Assembly (NCBI GenBank): GCA_937920085.1
Contig: CALETE010000081.1
Coordinates: forward strand, 1-64,000
Reading direction: 5' to 3'
Source: an uncultured Alphaproteobacteria bacterium
Lineage (GTDB): Bacteria > Pseudomonadota > Alphaproteobacteria > Caulobacterales > Caulobacteraceae
DNA: 64,000 nucleotides
Each line of letters opens with the position of its first letter. The stretch's first letter is position 1. The position numbers were made by a program, and so were the translations under genes. Under the pieces are notes generated by a model. The model was not told where the DNA came from and did no database searches. It saw nothing but the letters and a program-made list of their open reading frames with translations. Below, one piece after another: positions 9,053 to 19,018 of this stretch.

Positions 9053-10918
9053 CTAGCCCTTCCGGAAGAAAGCGTGAATGCGTTCGGCCAAGGGATCGCT
9101 GACCCCATCGACCTTGGCCAGATCCTCCACCGAGGCGCGGGAAACACCTCTGGCAGATCCAAAGGCATGCAGGAGGGCCCGTTTTCGACCTGGCCCGACG
9201 CCCTCAATCTCATCCAAGGGGTTTTTCAGCATGTCAGCGGCTCGCTTTACGCGATGGGTGCCGATGGCAAACCTATGGGCCTCATCCCTCAAACGCTGGA
9301 GGTAATAGAGCACCGGACTCTTAGGTTCGAGCATAAAGGGCGGCTTCCCTGGCAGGAAGAAACGCTCCAATCCGGCGTCTCGGTCCGGCCCCTTGGCCAC
9401 GCCAACAATGGCGATATCGTCAATGCCCAACTCTTCAAAGATGTCGAGCGACGCCGCCAGTTGCCCTGCGCCTCCATCCACCAAAACCAGATCTGGGCGG
9501 GCGCGGCTGTCGCCAGCCCCCTCCTCCTTCACGAGCCTTGCAAACCGGCGGCGGAAGACCTCCTTCATCATGCCATAGTCATCACCTGGGGTTATGTCCG
9601 TCCCCTTGATGTTGAACTTCCGGTATTGGCTTTTTTGGAAACCATCCCGCCCCGCGACAATCATGCCGCCAACTGCATTTGTTCCCATGATGTGGCTGTT
9701 ATCATAAACCTCAATCCGCTCTGGATCGGCCTCAAGGCCAAAGGCTTCAGCCACGCCAGCCAGCAGCTTTGACTGGGCTGAGCTCTCCGACATCTTGCGA
9801 CCTAAGGCCTCCCGCGCATTGGTGAGGGCATCGTCCACCAACTGGCGCTTTTCGCCCCTCTGCGGGCGTGAAATCTCGACCTTACGACCAGCCTTTATGG
9901 CAAAGGCTTCGCTAAGTAGATCCGTCTCGGCCGGCTCAACACTGGTCAGGACCAGCTTCGGGATAGGCTTATCGTCGTAAAACTGGCCAAGGAAGGCAGC
10001 CATGACCTCAGCGTCGCCATCGGTCTTATCCACCCGAGGGAAATAGGCGCGGTTTCCCCAATTCTGCCCCGCCCGGAAGAAGAAGACCTGCATACAGGCC
10101 TGTCCCCCCTCGGCATGAAGGGCGAAGACATCGGCCTCTTCCAGGGATTCCGGATTGATCTGGGTCTCCTGGGAGACCGAGGCCAGGGCGCGAATGCGAT
10201 CACGTAGGCGGGCCGCCAGCTCAAACTCCATATCGTCAGAGGCCGCCTGCATCTGCGACGACAGGGTGGCGAGCACGGCCCGGCTCTTGCCACGCAGAAA
10301 GGCTTCAGCCTGATCCACAAGGCCCGCATAGTCCTCTAGGCTGATCAAGCCTGTACAGGGCGCAGCACAGCGTTTGATCTGGTGCAGCATGCAAGGACGG
10401 GTCCGGGCCTCGTAGACGCTGTCAGAGCAAGACCGCAGAAGAAAGGCTTTCTGCAGGGTATTTAGAGTCTTGGTCACCGAATGGGCCGACGCAAAGGGTC
10501 CGAAATAGTCGCCCCGAATCGTATGTGCGCCCCGATGTTTCCGCAGCTGGGCCGCGGGGTGTTCCCTCCGGATGACGATCTCAGGGAAGCTCTTATCGTC
10601 CCGCAGCAAGACGTTGAATTTAGGCTTCATCTGCTTGATCAGATTGATCTCCAGCAGCAGAGCATCGGTCTCAGTTCGGGTGGTGACAAATTCCATGGAC
10701 CGGGTCAGGTCCACCATCAGGGCGATACGTTGCGTATGAAACCGGCCCTGAGCGTATTGGGTCACCCGCTTCTTCAGCGACCGCGCCTTGCCCACATAGA
10801 GGACCTCGCCGGCTTCTCCCATCATGCGATAGACCCCCGGCGAATCCGGAAGTCGGCGCACTTGATCCTTGATCAGGGCGGCACCTTGCAGGGGTTGAGC
10901 AGGTTCGTCAGAGGCCAT
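9053..10918 (-). CDS. uvrC: Excinuclease ABC subunit C
   Basis: The nucleotide-excision-repair nuclease that makes both incisions around a lesion with UvrA and UvrB. The N-terminal GIY-YIG domain is DSPGVYRMMGEAGEVLYVGK at about residues 24-45. The UVR (UvrB-binding) motif lies at about residues 210-245. The C-terminal RNase H-like domain includes YDNSHIMGTNAVGGMIV, and a helix-hairpin-helix (IEGVGPGRKRALLHAFGS) ends the protein. At 621 residues it is full length. It is followed immediately by pgsA. Confidence 0.95.
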   Translation of the reverse strand: MASDEPAQPLQGAALIKDQVRRLPDSPGVYRMMGEAGEVLYVGKARSLKKRVTQYAQGRFHTQRIALMVDLTRSMEFVTTRTETDALLLEINLIKQMKPKFNVLLRDDKSFPEIVIRREHPAAQLRKHRGAHTIRGDYFGPFASAHSVTKTLNTLQKAFLLRSCSDSVYEARTRPCMLHQIKRCAAPCTGLISLEDYAGLVDQAEAFLRGKSRAVLATLSSQMQAASDDMEFELAARLRDRIRALASVSQETQINPESLEEADVFALHAEGGQACMQVFFFRAGQNWGNRAYFPRVDKTDGDAEVMAAFLGQFYDDKPIPKLVLTSVEPAETDLLSEAFAIKAGRKVEISRPQRGEKRQLVDDALTNAREALGRKMSESSAQSKLLAGVAEAFGLEADPERIEVYDNSHIMGTNAVGGMIVAGRDGFQKSQYRKFNIKGTDITPGDDYGMMKEVFRRRFARLVKEEGAGDSRARPDLVLVDGGAGQLAASLDIFEELGIDDIAIVGVAKGPDRDAGLERFFLPGKPPFMLEPKSPVLYYLQRLRDEAHRFAIGTHRVKRAADMLKNPLDEIEGVGPGRKRALLHAFGSARGVSRASVEDLAKVDGVSDPLAERIHAFFRKG

Positions 10919-10968
10919 GGCCTACATATAGGCGAGTCCGCCGGCAAGTAGCGGGATTTCCAACGGCC

Positions 10969-12069
10969 TCACGTCAGCAAGGCCTTGCGAATAGCCGCCT
11001 GAGCTGGCCTCTCGAAGACCCGGAAGACGAGATAGGACGCCCCCAGGACACCTGCGAAATAGCCGAGGAAGAAGAGGTTATCGTAGAGAGGAATTGCCAG
11101 CCCCAAGGCCGAAAACACCAAAACAGCCGCGAGCTGAAGCGGGAAGTGCAACAGATAGCTAGCATAGGTCAGGTTTCCCAGACCTTGGATTATCTCGGCG
11201 ATAAGGCTTGATACCGGCCATTGACCAGATACCAGCACGAGCATCAGGGGTGTCAGGATGAGAAGGGCGTCGTTGATCATCGGCTTGTCGTTCAAGACAT
11301 GAAGTCCAGCCGCCGCCGCAAGGCCCCCGATAAGGCAGGTCAAGACCCCCGCTTGTACCTGAGGCCAGAACCGGTGCTCGACCAGGTGCGATCGAAAAAT
11401 CGCGGCTAGCCCACCAGCATAAAAGTAGCTCAAGGCCAAAATGAAGACATTGTAGACGCCCAATACCCTGGCCACGGGATAGAGGCCGACCATGGCAATA
11501 TTGACCCAGATCGACCGGCCAAATAGCCGCAAGCCCACAAAGAAGATCACATAGATCAGGATCTCAATTGAGATCGACCAAATGGGTCCATTGAAGCTGT
11601 AGCCATTTTGCAGGCCCCAGAACGAGGCCATGAAAATCTGCAGGATGAAATGCTTTAAGTCATTATTTTCATAGACAAATGACTGTCCATGAGACCCGAC
11701 ATACAACCCCTGAAGACCCACGACCAACAGCAGAGTGGCAAGATGAAGGGGATAGAGCCTTGAAAATCTAAGGACAAAAAAGGTCGGCCCATCCAGCATC
11801 CGCTCAGAAAGCGTGTCGCGATATTTGTAGAAAAATATGAAGCCGCTGATGCACCAGAAGACCTGTACGCCCCTTAGGCCCTGCTGGAAGAACAAGCTGA
11901 AGAGGCCATAGAAGGGCTGGCGATCAGGGATAAAGTTCACAGCCGCGAGACCGGAAAACGCAAAATGCTGATAGTGCCAGATTAGAATGGCCAAGGCGGT
12001 CACGAACCGCAAAACCTCAAGACCAAGCAGCTTGTCTTCAGAACGCGCGATCGGTGTTGCGAAATTCAT
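10969..12069 (-). CDS. Acyltransferase 3 family membrane protein
   Basis: An integral membrane O-acyltransferase, probably acetylating a surface glycan or lipid. About ten hydrophobic segments are visible. The first contains the family signature LEVLRFVTALAILIWHYQHF with the conserved R and H. ATG 12069, preceded by GGTGG, puts that signature near residue 15 as is usual. An ATG at 12168 would add 33 residues rich in Ser and Ala that do not match the family. It is transcribed alone and divergent from the subtilase at 12264. Confidence 0.8.
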   Translation of the reverse strand: MNFATPIARSEDKLLGLEVLRFVTALAILIWHYQHFAFSGLAAVNFIPDRQPFYGLFSLFFQQGLRGVQVFWCISGFIFFYKYRDTLSERMLDGPTFFVLRFSRLYPLHLATLLLVVGLQGLYVGSHGQSFVYENNDLKHFILQIFMASFWGLQNGYSFNGPIWSISIEILIYVIFFVGLRLFGRSIWVNIAMVGLYPVARVLGVYNVFILALSYFYAGGLAAIFRSHLVEHRFWPQVQAGVLTCLIGGLAAAAGLHVLNDKPMINDALLILTPLMLVLVSGQWPVSSLIAEIIQGLGNLTYASYLLHFPLQLAAVLVFSALGLAIPLYDNLFFLGYFAGVLGASYLVFRVFERPAQAAIRKALLT

Positions 12070-12263
12070 AGGGTCCACCAGGGCGCCAGCGGCAAAGTCC
12101 GCGCCCGATCGCATCAATGAGCCCGACAGACCTAAACAGAAGGTGGACGTGGACGCCGACATTTCCATGAATTCGTCACGGTAAATGCAAATTTACTCTT
12201 ATAGGTAGCATGTCTATTTACGCTGATTGGATATCCCCGCCTAGACATTGATGGGGACACCAC

Positions 12264-14552
12264 ATGAAATTGTTTTGGCTGGGAACGGGCGCCGTCATCG
12301 CCCTGGTAGCTGGGCAGGCAGAGGCCGCCGGTATTACCGACACAGTCACCCCCTTGATCACATCCAAGGCCACAACGACCACAAACTATTCGACGCCCTG
12401 GCTGAACCAGATATCGCTTCCCACCACCACGACAACGGGTGCCAAGGGCGGCGCAGGTGTCATAATCGGGATTGTCGACACAGGGATTATCGCCAGCAAT
12501 TCGGAAGTTACGGGCCGGGTTTCGACCCTGTCCAGCTGCGCTGCGGTCAGCTTCAAATGTAGCAATGGGGTCACCGATGACCAGGGCCATGGCACCGCCG
12601 TGGCGTCCATTGCCGCCGGCGCTTTTACCGGAACCACGGCCCTGATGTCTGGGGTGGCCTCTGGGGTCACCATCGTCTCGGAAAAGGCCATGAGTGCCCA
12701 GGGCACGGGCTTTGACGTCGATATCGCCAACGGTATCACCAAGGCCGCCGACGCTGGGGCCACCGTCATCAATCTCAGCCTGACCTATATGCCGACCTCA
12801 AACATCGTAAAGGCCATGAACTATGCCGCCAGCAAGGGCGCGGTTCTGGTCTATGCAGGGGGTAATGAGAGCACGACCCTGCTGGGGGGCGGCAATACCA
12901 CAGGTTTGACCCAAGCCACCCTGTCTCACCTGCTCATTGCTGGGTCTGTGAACAGCGCCAATGCCAAATCCAGCTTCTCCAACACCCCAGGAACCGGAAC
13001 GGCTACGGCCGCGGCGACTGCAACAACCGCTGCTAAGACTGTTAGCTACACCTCCCTCTGGCTGATGGCCCCGGGCGAAAACATTGTCGCTCCAGCAATC
13101 AATTATGGGCCGACAGCCCTTGGTGCCTGGTCTGGCACCTCCATGGCGGCCCCGGTCGTGAGCGGCGCAGTGGCGCTCTTGCAGAAGACCTGGCCGGCCT
13201 TAACCCGCAATGGTACCGCCGCAGCGGTTCTATTGGCGACGGCGACCGATCTAGGAGCCGCCGGCGCAGACACGACCTTTGGGGTCGGCCTTCTAAACCT
13301 AACAAAGGCCTTTTCGCCCTTAGGTGCCTTGAGCGCTGTGAGCCCGACCGGAACCTCGATCACCCTGGGGTCTAGCAGCACGGCCACCCTCACAAGCACG
13401 ACCCTGGGGACACTCAAGTCCTTGGGAACGGCGCTGAACAATTACACGGTGTTCGACGGCTATAGCCGAAACTTCGCGGCCAATCTGTCGACCCTGATCA
13501 GTAAGCCGGCTGGTACGGCGGTAAGCCTATCCTCGCTGACCTATAATCCCGTGTGGACGAACTCGCTCAAACTGGCGGGTGGCGGCGAAATTGATATCTA
13601 TCGCGATACGCTCAGCACACTGGCGAACGACCGATTTGACCGGGGCGCCTATCAGCTGGGTGCCATCGCTCCGCGGCCTGGGATCAACTATCTGGCCTAC
13701 ACCACCAAGGACGGCGTCTCAGTCGCTGGAGGCTATGGCCTTTCGTCAATGGGCTTCTTCGACAGCGCCCTTTGGGGATCTCAGTCCTATACCGACGCCG
13801 GCGTTGGCGGTCTGAGCAGCTTGGCCCAAGGCGGCTATTCGGCGACCCTGGCGGCGCCCCTCTCGGAAAACCTTCGTTTGGCGGCCGGCTGGTCCCAGAC
13901 CCCAGAGCCCGAACAAGCCCTGTCAATGCGCGGCGCCAACGCCCGCTCTGCACGCTCGGCCAGCCTGGGCCTCGTCGTCACCGACACTGGTCCTCTGACC
14001 CTCGGCGTGAAGGTCTCGGCCTTGGATGAAAGCTCCGGCCTCCTTGGCGCTTCCTATGGCCAGAACAGCGCCCTCAACTTCGGTCAGGGCGGGACCAGCT
14101 ATGAAGCCGACATCACCGCCGTCTATGACCTTGGCGCAGGCCGCAAACTCTCCCTGAGCCTCGCTGACGCCCGAACCCCTGCTCGCGATGTCACCCAGGG
14201 CCTGATTTCTCACGTGAGCGCCTTGAACTCGCGAGGCTATGGCGTGGCCTTGACCCTTCCCAGCGTGGCAGCCAAGGGCGACCGACTGACCCTCAGCGTC
14301 AGCCAGCCCCTGCAACTTCGCTCAGGATATGTCGCCTTGGCTCAGACTGACGTGGACGGCGAAGGCTATAACCACACCACCTCGGTCGACACCTCGTTGA
14401 CCGGCGGAACCCCAGAGACGGACCTGGCCATGACCTATGGTCGGATCCTGGGCAAGCAGTCCTACTTCCAGGCCGACCTGACCTGGCGGACCAACACCCC
14501 TAGGGCCGCTTCCGACCTCGCCGTGCGCGGCGTCCTTCAGAAGAAGTTCTAG
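12264..14552 (+). CDS. S8 subtilisin-like serine peptidase, autotransporter-like
   Basis: A secreted or surface protease. A signal peptide ends at AEAAG near residue 23. The catalytic triad is clear: Asp in IGIVDTGI (about residue 72), His in DQGHGTAVASI (about 108) and Ser in SGTSMAAPV (about 290). The last roughly 270 residues have alternating-strand character (LRLAAGWSQ, LTLSVSQPLQLR, YFQADLTWR) and end in Phe, as expected for an outer-membrane beta-barrel translocator. At 762 residues this suits a subtilase passenger plus barrel. The barrel is inferred from strand periodicity and the terminal Phe. Confidence 0.85.
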   Translation: MKLFWLGTGAVIALVAGQAEAAGITDTVTPLITSKATTTTNYSTPWLNQISLPTTTTTGAKGGAGVIIGIVDTGIIASNSEVTGRVSTLSSCAAVSFKCSNGVTDDQGHGTAVASIAAGAFTGTTALMSGVASGVTIVSEKAMSAQGTGFDVDIANGITKAADAGATVINLSLTYMPTSNIVKAMNYAASKGAVLVYAGGNESTTLLGGGNTTGLTQATLSHLLIAGSVNSANAKSSFSNTPGTGTATAAATATTAAKTVSYTSLWLMAPGENIVAPAINYGPTALGAWSGTSMAAPVVSGAVALLQKTWPALTRNGTAAAVLLATATDLGAAGADTTFGVGLLNLTKAFSPLGALSAVSPTGTSITLGSSSTATLTSTTLGTLKSLGTALNNYTVFDGYSRNFAANLSTLISKPAGTAVSLSSLTYNPVWTNSLKLAGGGEIDIYRDTLSTLANDRFDRGAYQLGAIAPRPGINYLAYTTKDGVSVAGGYGLSSMGFFDSALWGSQSYTDAGVGGLSSLAQGGYSATLAAPLSENLRLAAGWSQTPEPEQALSMRGANARSARSASLGLVVTDTGPLTLGVKVSALDESSGLLGASYGQNSALNFGQGGTSYEADITAVYDLGAGRKLSLSLADARTPARDVTQGLISHVSALNSRGYGVALTLPSVAAKGDRLTLSVSQPLQLRSGYVALAQTDVDGEGYNHTTSVDTSLTGGTPETDLAMTYGRILGKQSYFQADLTWRTNTPRAASDLAVRGVLQKKF

Positions 14553-14568
14553 GGTCGCTGCCTCTTTT

Positions 14569-15078
14569 CTACTTCGCCTCTGCCAGAGTCTTCATGGCGT
14601 TCAGGGCACCCATGAACAGCATGCGACGGCGGGTGATGTCGGCGTCCTTGGCCGCCTGATCGGGCAGGTTGGAGACGTCGTAGATCAGGGTGTAGTTGAG
14701 AACAGAGGTCTTGGCCGTGACCGCCTTGGCCTCCAGGAAGCCGTGGTAAAGGTTGTAGAATTTGCCCTCCACCGCCGGCTGGACATAGCCATAGGAGAGG
14801 TCGGTCTTGCCGACCATGACCTCGGTCACCCGGCCGCCGGCTATGCTGCGCACACTGCCTATGCCGCCGTCGCCTGAGGTGATTTTGCAATCAATCTTCA
14901 TCCAGACGCCAAGATCGCAAAACCCACCGACCTTGGCCCAGACTGCAGCGGCAGGCCCGTCCACAGTCTGGCTCATCTTGATCACAGCATAGTCCGGGGC
15001 CGCCTCAGCTCCACCGGCCGACGCCATGGCTAGGGACAGGGTGGCCGCAAGGGCGACAGACTTCAGGGTCATGGTCAT
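14569..15078 (-). CDS. Exported SRPBCC (START-like) family protein
   Basis: A small periplasmic protein with a signal peptide (MTMTLKSVALAATLSLAMAS, cleavage near AEAA). The mature part has the polyketide-cyclase/START-like pattern: the opening SQTVDGPAAAVWAKVGGFCD and VRSIAGGRVTEVMV, then YGYVQPAVEGKFYN. The fold usually binds a hydrophobic ligand; no catalytic residue can be named. Two Cys residues (FCDLGVWMKIDC) could form a disulfide. It ends 16 bases from the convergent subtilase and lies 31 bases downstream of the stop-proximal side of the next gene. Confidence 0.75.
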   Translation of the reverse strand: MTMTLKSVALAATLSLAMASAGGAEAAPDYAVIKMSQTVDGPAAAVWAKVGGFCDLGVWMKIDCKITSGDGGIGSVRSIAGGRVTEVMVGKTDLSYGYVQPAVEGKFYNLYHGFLEAKAVTAKTSVLNYTLIYDVSNLPDQAAKDADITRRRMLFMGALNAMKTLAEAK

Positions 15079-15109
15079 CTCCAGAAAAACAAACCTAAGC
15101 GCACGTAAA

Positions 15110-16429
15110 TCAGGGCGCGATGGCGTTAAGAACCGCCAGGGTCATGGCCTCAACGCCATTACGGATGGTCGGCTCAGGCACAGGGGCGAAATAGGGCGAG
15201 TGGTTGGCGGCGAGCACCTGACCCTTGGCAGCGGCCTCAGCGATCTTGGCCGGATCATAGCCGCCTATCCCGAAAAACAGCGAGGGCACGCCAGCGATGA
15301 TAAATTCAGAGTAATCCTCGCTTTGCGGCCCAGGTGTCGGTTGAACCGACGCCTTGGTCCCAAAGGCTGCTTTGAACACGGCCGCCGTCTTTGCTGTGAT
15401 GGCCTCATCATTAATGACCGCGCGACCGCCGACCACCAGATCGACATCTGGAGCTGGCGCTCCTGCCATGGCGGCCACAGCGGAAGCCGTCCGCCGAATG
15501 CCGTCCAGCAGCTTGGCACGCACGCCACCATCATAGCTGCGGATGGTTCCCCGAAGCAGGGCCGTGTCGGGGATGATATTCCCGGCATTCCCGCTTTGAA
15601 TGGCACCAATCGTGATGACGCCAAAGGCGGCAGGGTCTTTCTCGCGGCTGACAACGGTCTGCACATCCATAGTGAAGCGCGCAGCTTCGATCACCGGATC
15701 AATGGTGATGCTTGGTGTCGAGCCATGCCCGCCACGCCCCTTGAACAAGATTTCCAGACTGTCGGAGTTTGAGCTGTTCACCCCCGGGCGATAGGTTACC
15801 TCACCATAGGCAGCGGGCCCCACATGCAGGGCAAAGCCGACGTCAGGCTTCGGGAATTTGGTAAAGACCCCATCGGCGATCATCCCACGGGCACCGCCTG
15901 TGGTTTCTTCTGCGGGCTGGCCAATGAACATCAAGGTTCCGTGCCATTTCGACTTCATGGCCAGCAGAGCCTGGGCTGTCCCAACCCAGGCGGCCATGTG
16001 GATGTCGTGGCCGCAGGCATGATCGACGGGAGTCTGTTTACCGTTCCAGGTGGCGATCACATGGCTGGCATAGGACAGGCCTGTCTTCTCTTCCATGGGC
16101 AGGGCGTCCATTTCGGTACGCACCATAACAGTCGGACCAGGGCCGTTCTTGTAGATGGCAACAATGCCTGTACCGGCAATATGCTCGGTCACCGTAAAGC
16201 CCAGAGCGCGCATTTCTGCTGCCAGCTTCTTGGCCGTTTCGGTTTCCTGAAAGCCCAATTCTGGATGGGCGTGGATGTCCTTATAAAGAGCGTCTAGGTG
16301 CGGATAAAAAGTATTCAGCTGAGCGTCGATCGCCGCCTTGTCGGCGGGCACGCTGCGAGCCTGAGCTGCGCCCGCGCCCATCAAAAGCGCCAGAGCTGAG
16401 AAACCGCAGATGAACTTAGATCGCAACAT
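15110..16429 (-). CDS. Secreted M20 family metallo-amidohydrolase (hippurate hydrolase-like)
   Basis: A zinc peptidase/amidohydrolase predicted to remove N-acyl groups from amino acids in the periplasm. The start at 16429 has AGGAG eight bases upstream and gives a clean signal peptide (MLRSKFICGFSALALLMGAG, ending AQA). Metal-site motifs are VRTEMDALPMEE, ACGHDIHMA and QPAEETTGGA, in the amidohydrolase (IAL-DppC/M20D) order, followed by the dimerisation domain with GGHGSTP. At 439 residues it is full length. A start 17 codons upstream would place a non-signal extension in front. Confidence 0.88.
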   Translation of the reverse strand: MLRSKFICGFSALALLMGAGAAQARSVPADKAAIDAQLNTFYPHLDALYKDIHAHPELGFQETETAKKLAAEMRALGFTVTEHIAGTGIVAIYKNGPGPTVMVRTEMDALPMEEKTGLSYASHVIATWNGKQTPVDHACGHDIHMAAWVGTAQALLAMKSKWHGTLMFIGQPAEETTGGARGMIADGVFTKFPKPDVGFALHVGPAAYGEVTYRPGVNSSNSDSLEILFKGRGGHGSTPSITIDPVIEAARFTMDVQTVVSREKDPAAFGVITIGAIQSGNAGNIIPDTALLRGTIRSYDGGVRAKLLDGIRRTASAVAAMAGAPAPDVDLVVGGRAVINDEAITAKTAAVFKAAFGTKASVQPTPGPQSEDYSEFIIAGVPSLFFGIGGYDPAKIAEAAAKGQVLAANHSPYFAPVPEPTIRNGVEAMTLAVLNAIAP

Positions 16430-16491
16430 GAGAGTCTCCTGAACAGGCGTCCATTTAGACAGGGCTGCGATGGATCGCACAACACACCAGC

Positions 16492-18282
16492 CTAAAGTTT
16501 AACGCCCTGATCCAGAATTTTGGCATAGGTCGGGCGGGTCAAGCGGACATAACCTTTGGCTGGGGTCCGATAGAAGACCTTGTCCTTAACCTCATCAGGG
16601 TTGAAGCCGTCCCTCACCAGATCGACCTTGCGATACTTGAAGGTGCCCGTTGTGACGATGGTCGGCAGCAGGCGCAGAAATACCGGCTGGGCATAGGACG
16701 GCAGGGCTTGGCTCACATAGTCACTGAAAACCTTGAGATCAAAGGCCTCTGAAACCACGAGGCCGGCCATTCCAGCACGCCCCTCTGCACCGGGCACAGC
16801 CACACCGTAAACAATAGCCTCGAGCACACCCGGTGCGGTCTGTAGATGTGACGTCACCTCACCTGTGGAGACGTTCTCGCCCTTCCAGCGGAAGGTATCG
16901 CCAATGCGGTCGATGAAATAATAATAGCCGTCGGCGTCCATCTGCATCAGATCGCCAGTCCGAAACCAGGCGTCGCCCTTTTCAAAAACGTCGCGCAGGA
17001 TTTTCTTGTCTGAGGCTGCCTTGTCGACATATCCGGTAAACTCAGCCCGGGGGTCATGGGCAGCGATCTTGCCCAGACACTCGCCAATCTGACCGGTCCC
17101 GGCAGCCACGCAAAGGCCCGAGATTGAACGGACCGGCTCTTCAGTTTCCAGATCAAACTGCACAAGCTTGAAGTTGTAGCGATTGCCCAGCCACTTCGGC
17201 GTTCGGCCAATTGCGCCGACCTTGCCATCGAAGTTGAACATGGAGACATTACCCTCGGTGGAGCCGTAAAACTCCAGAACGTCAGGCACATGGAAACGGG
17301 GGCGCATCTCGCCCCAGACATCGGCGCTAAGGCCATTGCCGAAGGCAAGGCGAAGCTTGTGCCGACGCTCATCCTCGCTGGGTGGATGATTGACCAGATA
17401 GCGACAAAGCTCACCGATATAAACGAACATGGTGGCTCCCTCTTCCACCACGTCTGGCCAGAAGCGGGTTGCCGAAAAGCGGCTCTTCAGCACGGCCGAC
17501 CCGCCATTGAGCAAAGCAACACCCAGGCCGCAGAGACCGCCAGTTGCATGATAAAGCGGCAGGGTAATATAGACCCGATCGTTCAGGGTCGCCCCTGTCG
17601 CCCCGGCGAAACCCCGCATGTAAAGTTGCGCCCGCATGTGACTGATTTTAGCTGCTTTTGGCAGGCCGGTCGTTCCCGAGGTGAAGATATATAGAACCGG
17701 ATCGCTGGCGGTCATCCCACTGCGCACGGAACGATCTGGCGGCAATTGGCTGCAGCTGCGAAGGGTCTGGACCATATCTCTCTGGGTCCCGTGAACCAGA
17801 CCATGGACCCATTGAATCATCGGCTTGGACAGAAGGCTCTGAGCGGCCTCAAAGGCCACTACGGTCTCGGAATCTAAAATGACATGGGCTGCGCCAGAAA
17901 TGTTGAGGCAGTGAGCCAAGGCCTGCCCCACCAGCTGGTTATTGATCAGGGCGGTGACCACGCCAATTTTTGACAGGCCGTACCAGATCGGGAAGTATTC
18001 CATCCGGTTTGGCATGAACAGCGCCACGGTCTGACCGCGCCTGAGATTTTGACTACGCCCCCAGTTGGCGTAGCGGTTGGCAAGGGCGTCCATCTCGCCA
18101 TAGGTCAGGGTAGTACCTTCAAAGGTCAGAGCTCGGCGATCACGCCAGGCGTCAACAGCTGATTGCAGGTCGTCACAAAGCAGGTTGTCGCTGTCAGGGC
18201 TTATAGACTTCACCCGCTTCAATGTTCGGGTAAGACCGCGCCAAAACCGCCAATCCCGTTTGAGCTTATCCTGAAGCCGCAT
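16492..18282 (-). CDS. Long-chain acyl-CoA synthetase, FATP/very-long-chain type
   Basis: An ATP-dependent CoA ligase activating fatty acids, or possibly sterol side chains, through an acyl-adenylate. The AMP-binding motif is YIFTSGTTGLPKAAKIS. The second motif is EFYGSTEGNVSMFNFDG, and the hinge region WFRTGDLMQMDADGYYYFIDRIGDTFRWKGENVST has the FATP-type form. The C-terminal KYRKVDL supplies the catalytic Lys. The start at 18282 has GGAGG six bases upstream, giving 596 residues, the usual length of this subfamily; an upstream in-frame ATG would add 31 atypical residues. Confidence 0.88.
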   Translation of the reverse strand: MRLQDKLKRDWRFWRGLTRTLKRVKSISPDSDNLLCDDLQSAVDAWRDRRALTFEGTTLTYGEMDALANRYANWGRSQNLRRGQTVALFMPNRMEYFPIWYGLSKIGVVTALINNQLVGQALAHCLNISGAAHVILDSETVVAFEAAQSLLSKPMIQWVHGLVHGTQRDMVQTLRSCSQLPPDRSVRSGMTASDPVLYIFTSGTTGLPKAAKISHMRAQLYMRGFAGATGATLNDRVYITLPLYHATGGLCGLGVALLNGGSAVLKSRFSATRFWPDVVEEGATMFVYIGELCRYLVNHPPSEDERRHKLRLAFGNGLSADVWGEMRPRFHVPDVLEFYGSTEGNVSMFNFDGKVGAIGRTPKWLGNRYNFKLVQFDLETEEPVRSISGLCVAAGTGQIGECLGKIAAHDPRAEFTGYVDKAASDKKILRDVFEKGDAWFRTGDLMQMDADGYYYFIDRIGDTFRWKGENVSTGEVTSHLQTAPGVLEAIVYGVAVPGAEGRAGMAGLVVSEAFDLKVFSDYVSQALPSYAQPVFLRLLPTIVTTGTFKYRKVDLVRDGFNPDEVKDKVFYRTPAKGYVRLTRPTYAKILDQGVKL

Positions 18283-18421
18283 AGAATCCTCCGTGGCTTC
18301 ACCTAGAGAACGGCCCTTATGTGGGGTCAAGATGAACGCTGCCGCCATAGGCGACCTATCGAAGTTTTGTGACAATTCCGTTCGGGCGACGCACCCCTAA
18401 GATTTGTGTTAGGAGGCAGTC

Positions 18422-19015
18422 ATGACACCAGAGACTACCGCTTCACTTCGCCGCGCCATACTGATCGTCGCCCTGGCCAACCTCGCCTATTTCGGCGTGG
18501 AGTTCTTCATGGCGCGACGGATCGGCTCGGTGTCGCTGTTCGCAGATTCAGTGGATTTCCTCGAGGACACCTCGGTCAATCTCCTGATCCTAGTCGCACT
18601 CAGCTGGACACCAAACAGCCGTGCAAAGGTCGGCATGGGTTTAGCGGCCCTTCTACTTGTGCCAGGCCTTGCGACCCTCTGGACCATTGTGACGAAATTC
18701 ACCCACCCTCAGGTTCCAGATGCCAGCCTATTATCTATCACCGGCCTTGGAGCCCTGGGGATCAATCTGGCGTGCGCCTTCCTACTTGCCCGGTATCGGG
18801 AACATGCGGGCAGCCTGACCAGAGCGGCCTTCCTCTCGGCCAGAAATGATGCTCTGGCCAATATCGCCATTATCATCGCCGGCCTCGCTACGGCTGCAAC
18901 GCACCGCGTCTGGCCTGACCTTATCGTCGGCCTAGCGATCGCAGCCATGAACATCGATGCCGCAAAAGAGGTCTGGCAAGCAGCACGGCGCGAAGGCACC
19001 GAGGCAAAGGCCTAG
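18422..19015 (+). CDS. Short cation transporter, cation-diffusion-facilitator related
   Basis: An inner-membrane protein with about five to six hydrophobic helices in 197 residues. The first two helices carry the CDF-type pattern LANLAYFGVEFFMARRIGSVSLFADSVDF, with an Asp where CDF transporters place the metal-site HxxxD/DxxxD pair. The cytoplasmic C-terminal domain of classic CDF proteins is missing, which is normal for this short group. It probably exports a divalent metal ion; the metal cannot be specified. A good ribosome binding site (AGGAGG) precedes ATG 18422. It is transcribed alone. Confidence 0.75.
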   Translation: MTPETTASLRRAILIVALANLAYFGVEFFMARRIGSVSLFADSVDFLEDTSVNLLILVALSWTPNSRAKVGMGLAALLLVPGLATLWTIVTKFTHPQVPDASLLSITGLGALGINLACAFLLARYREHAGSLTRAAFLSARNDALANIAIIIAGLATAATHRVWPDLIVGLAIAAMNIDAAKEVWQAARREGTEAKA

Positions 19016-19018
19016 TCC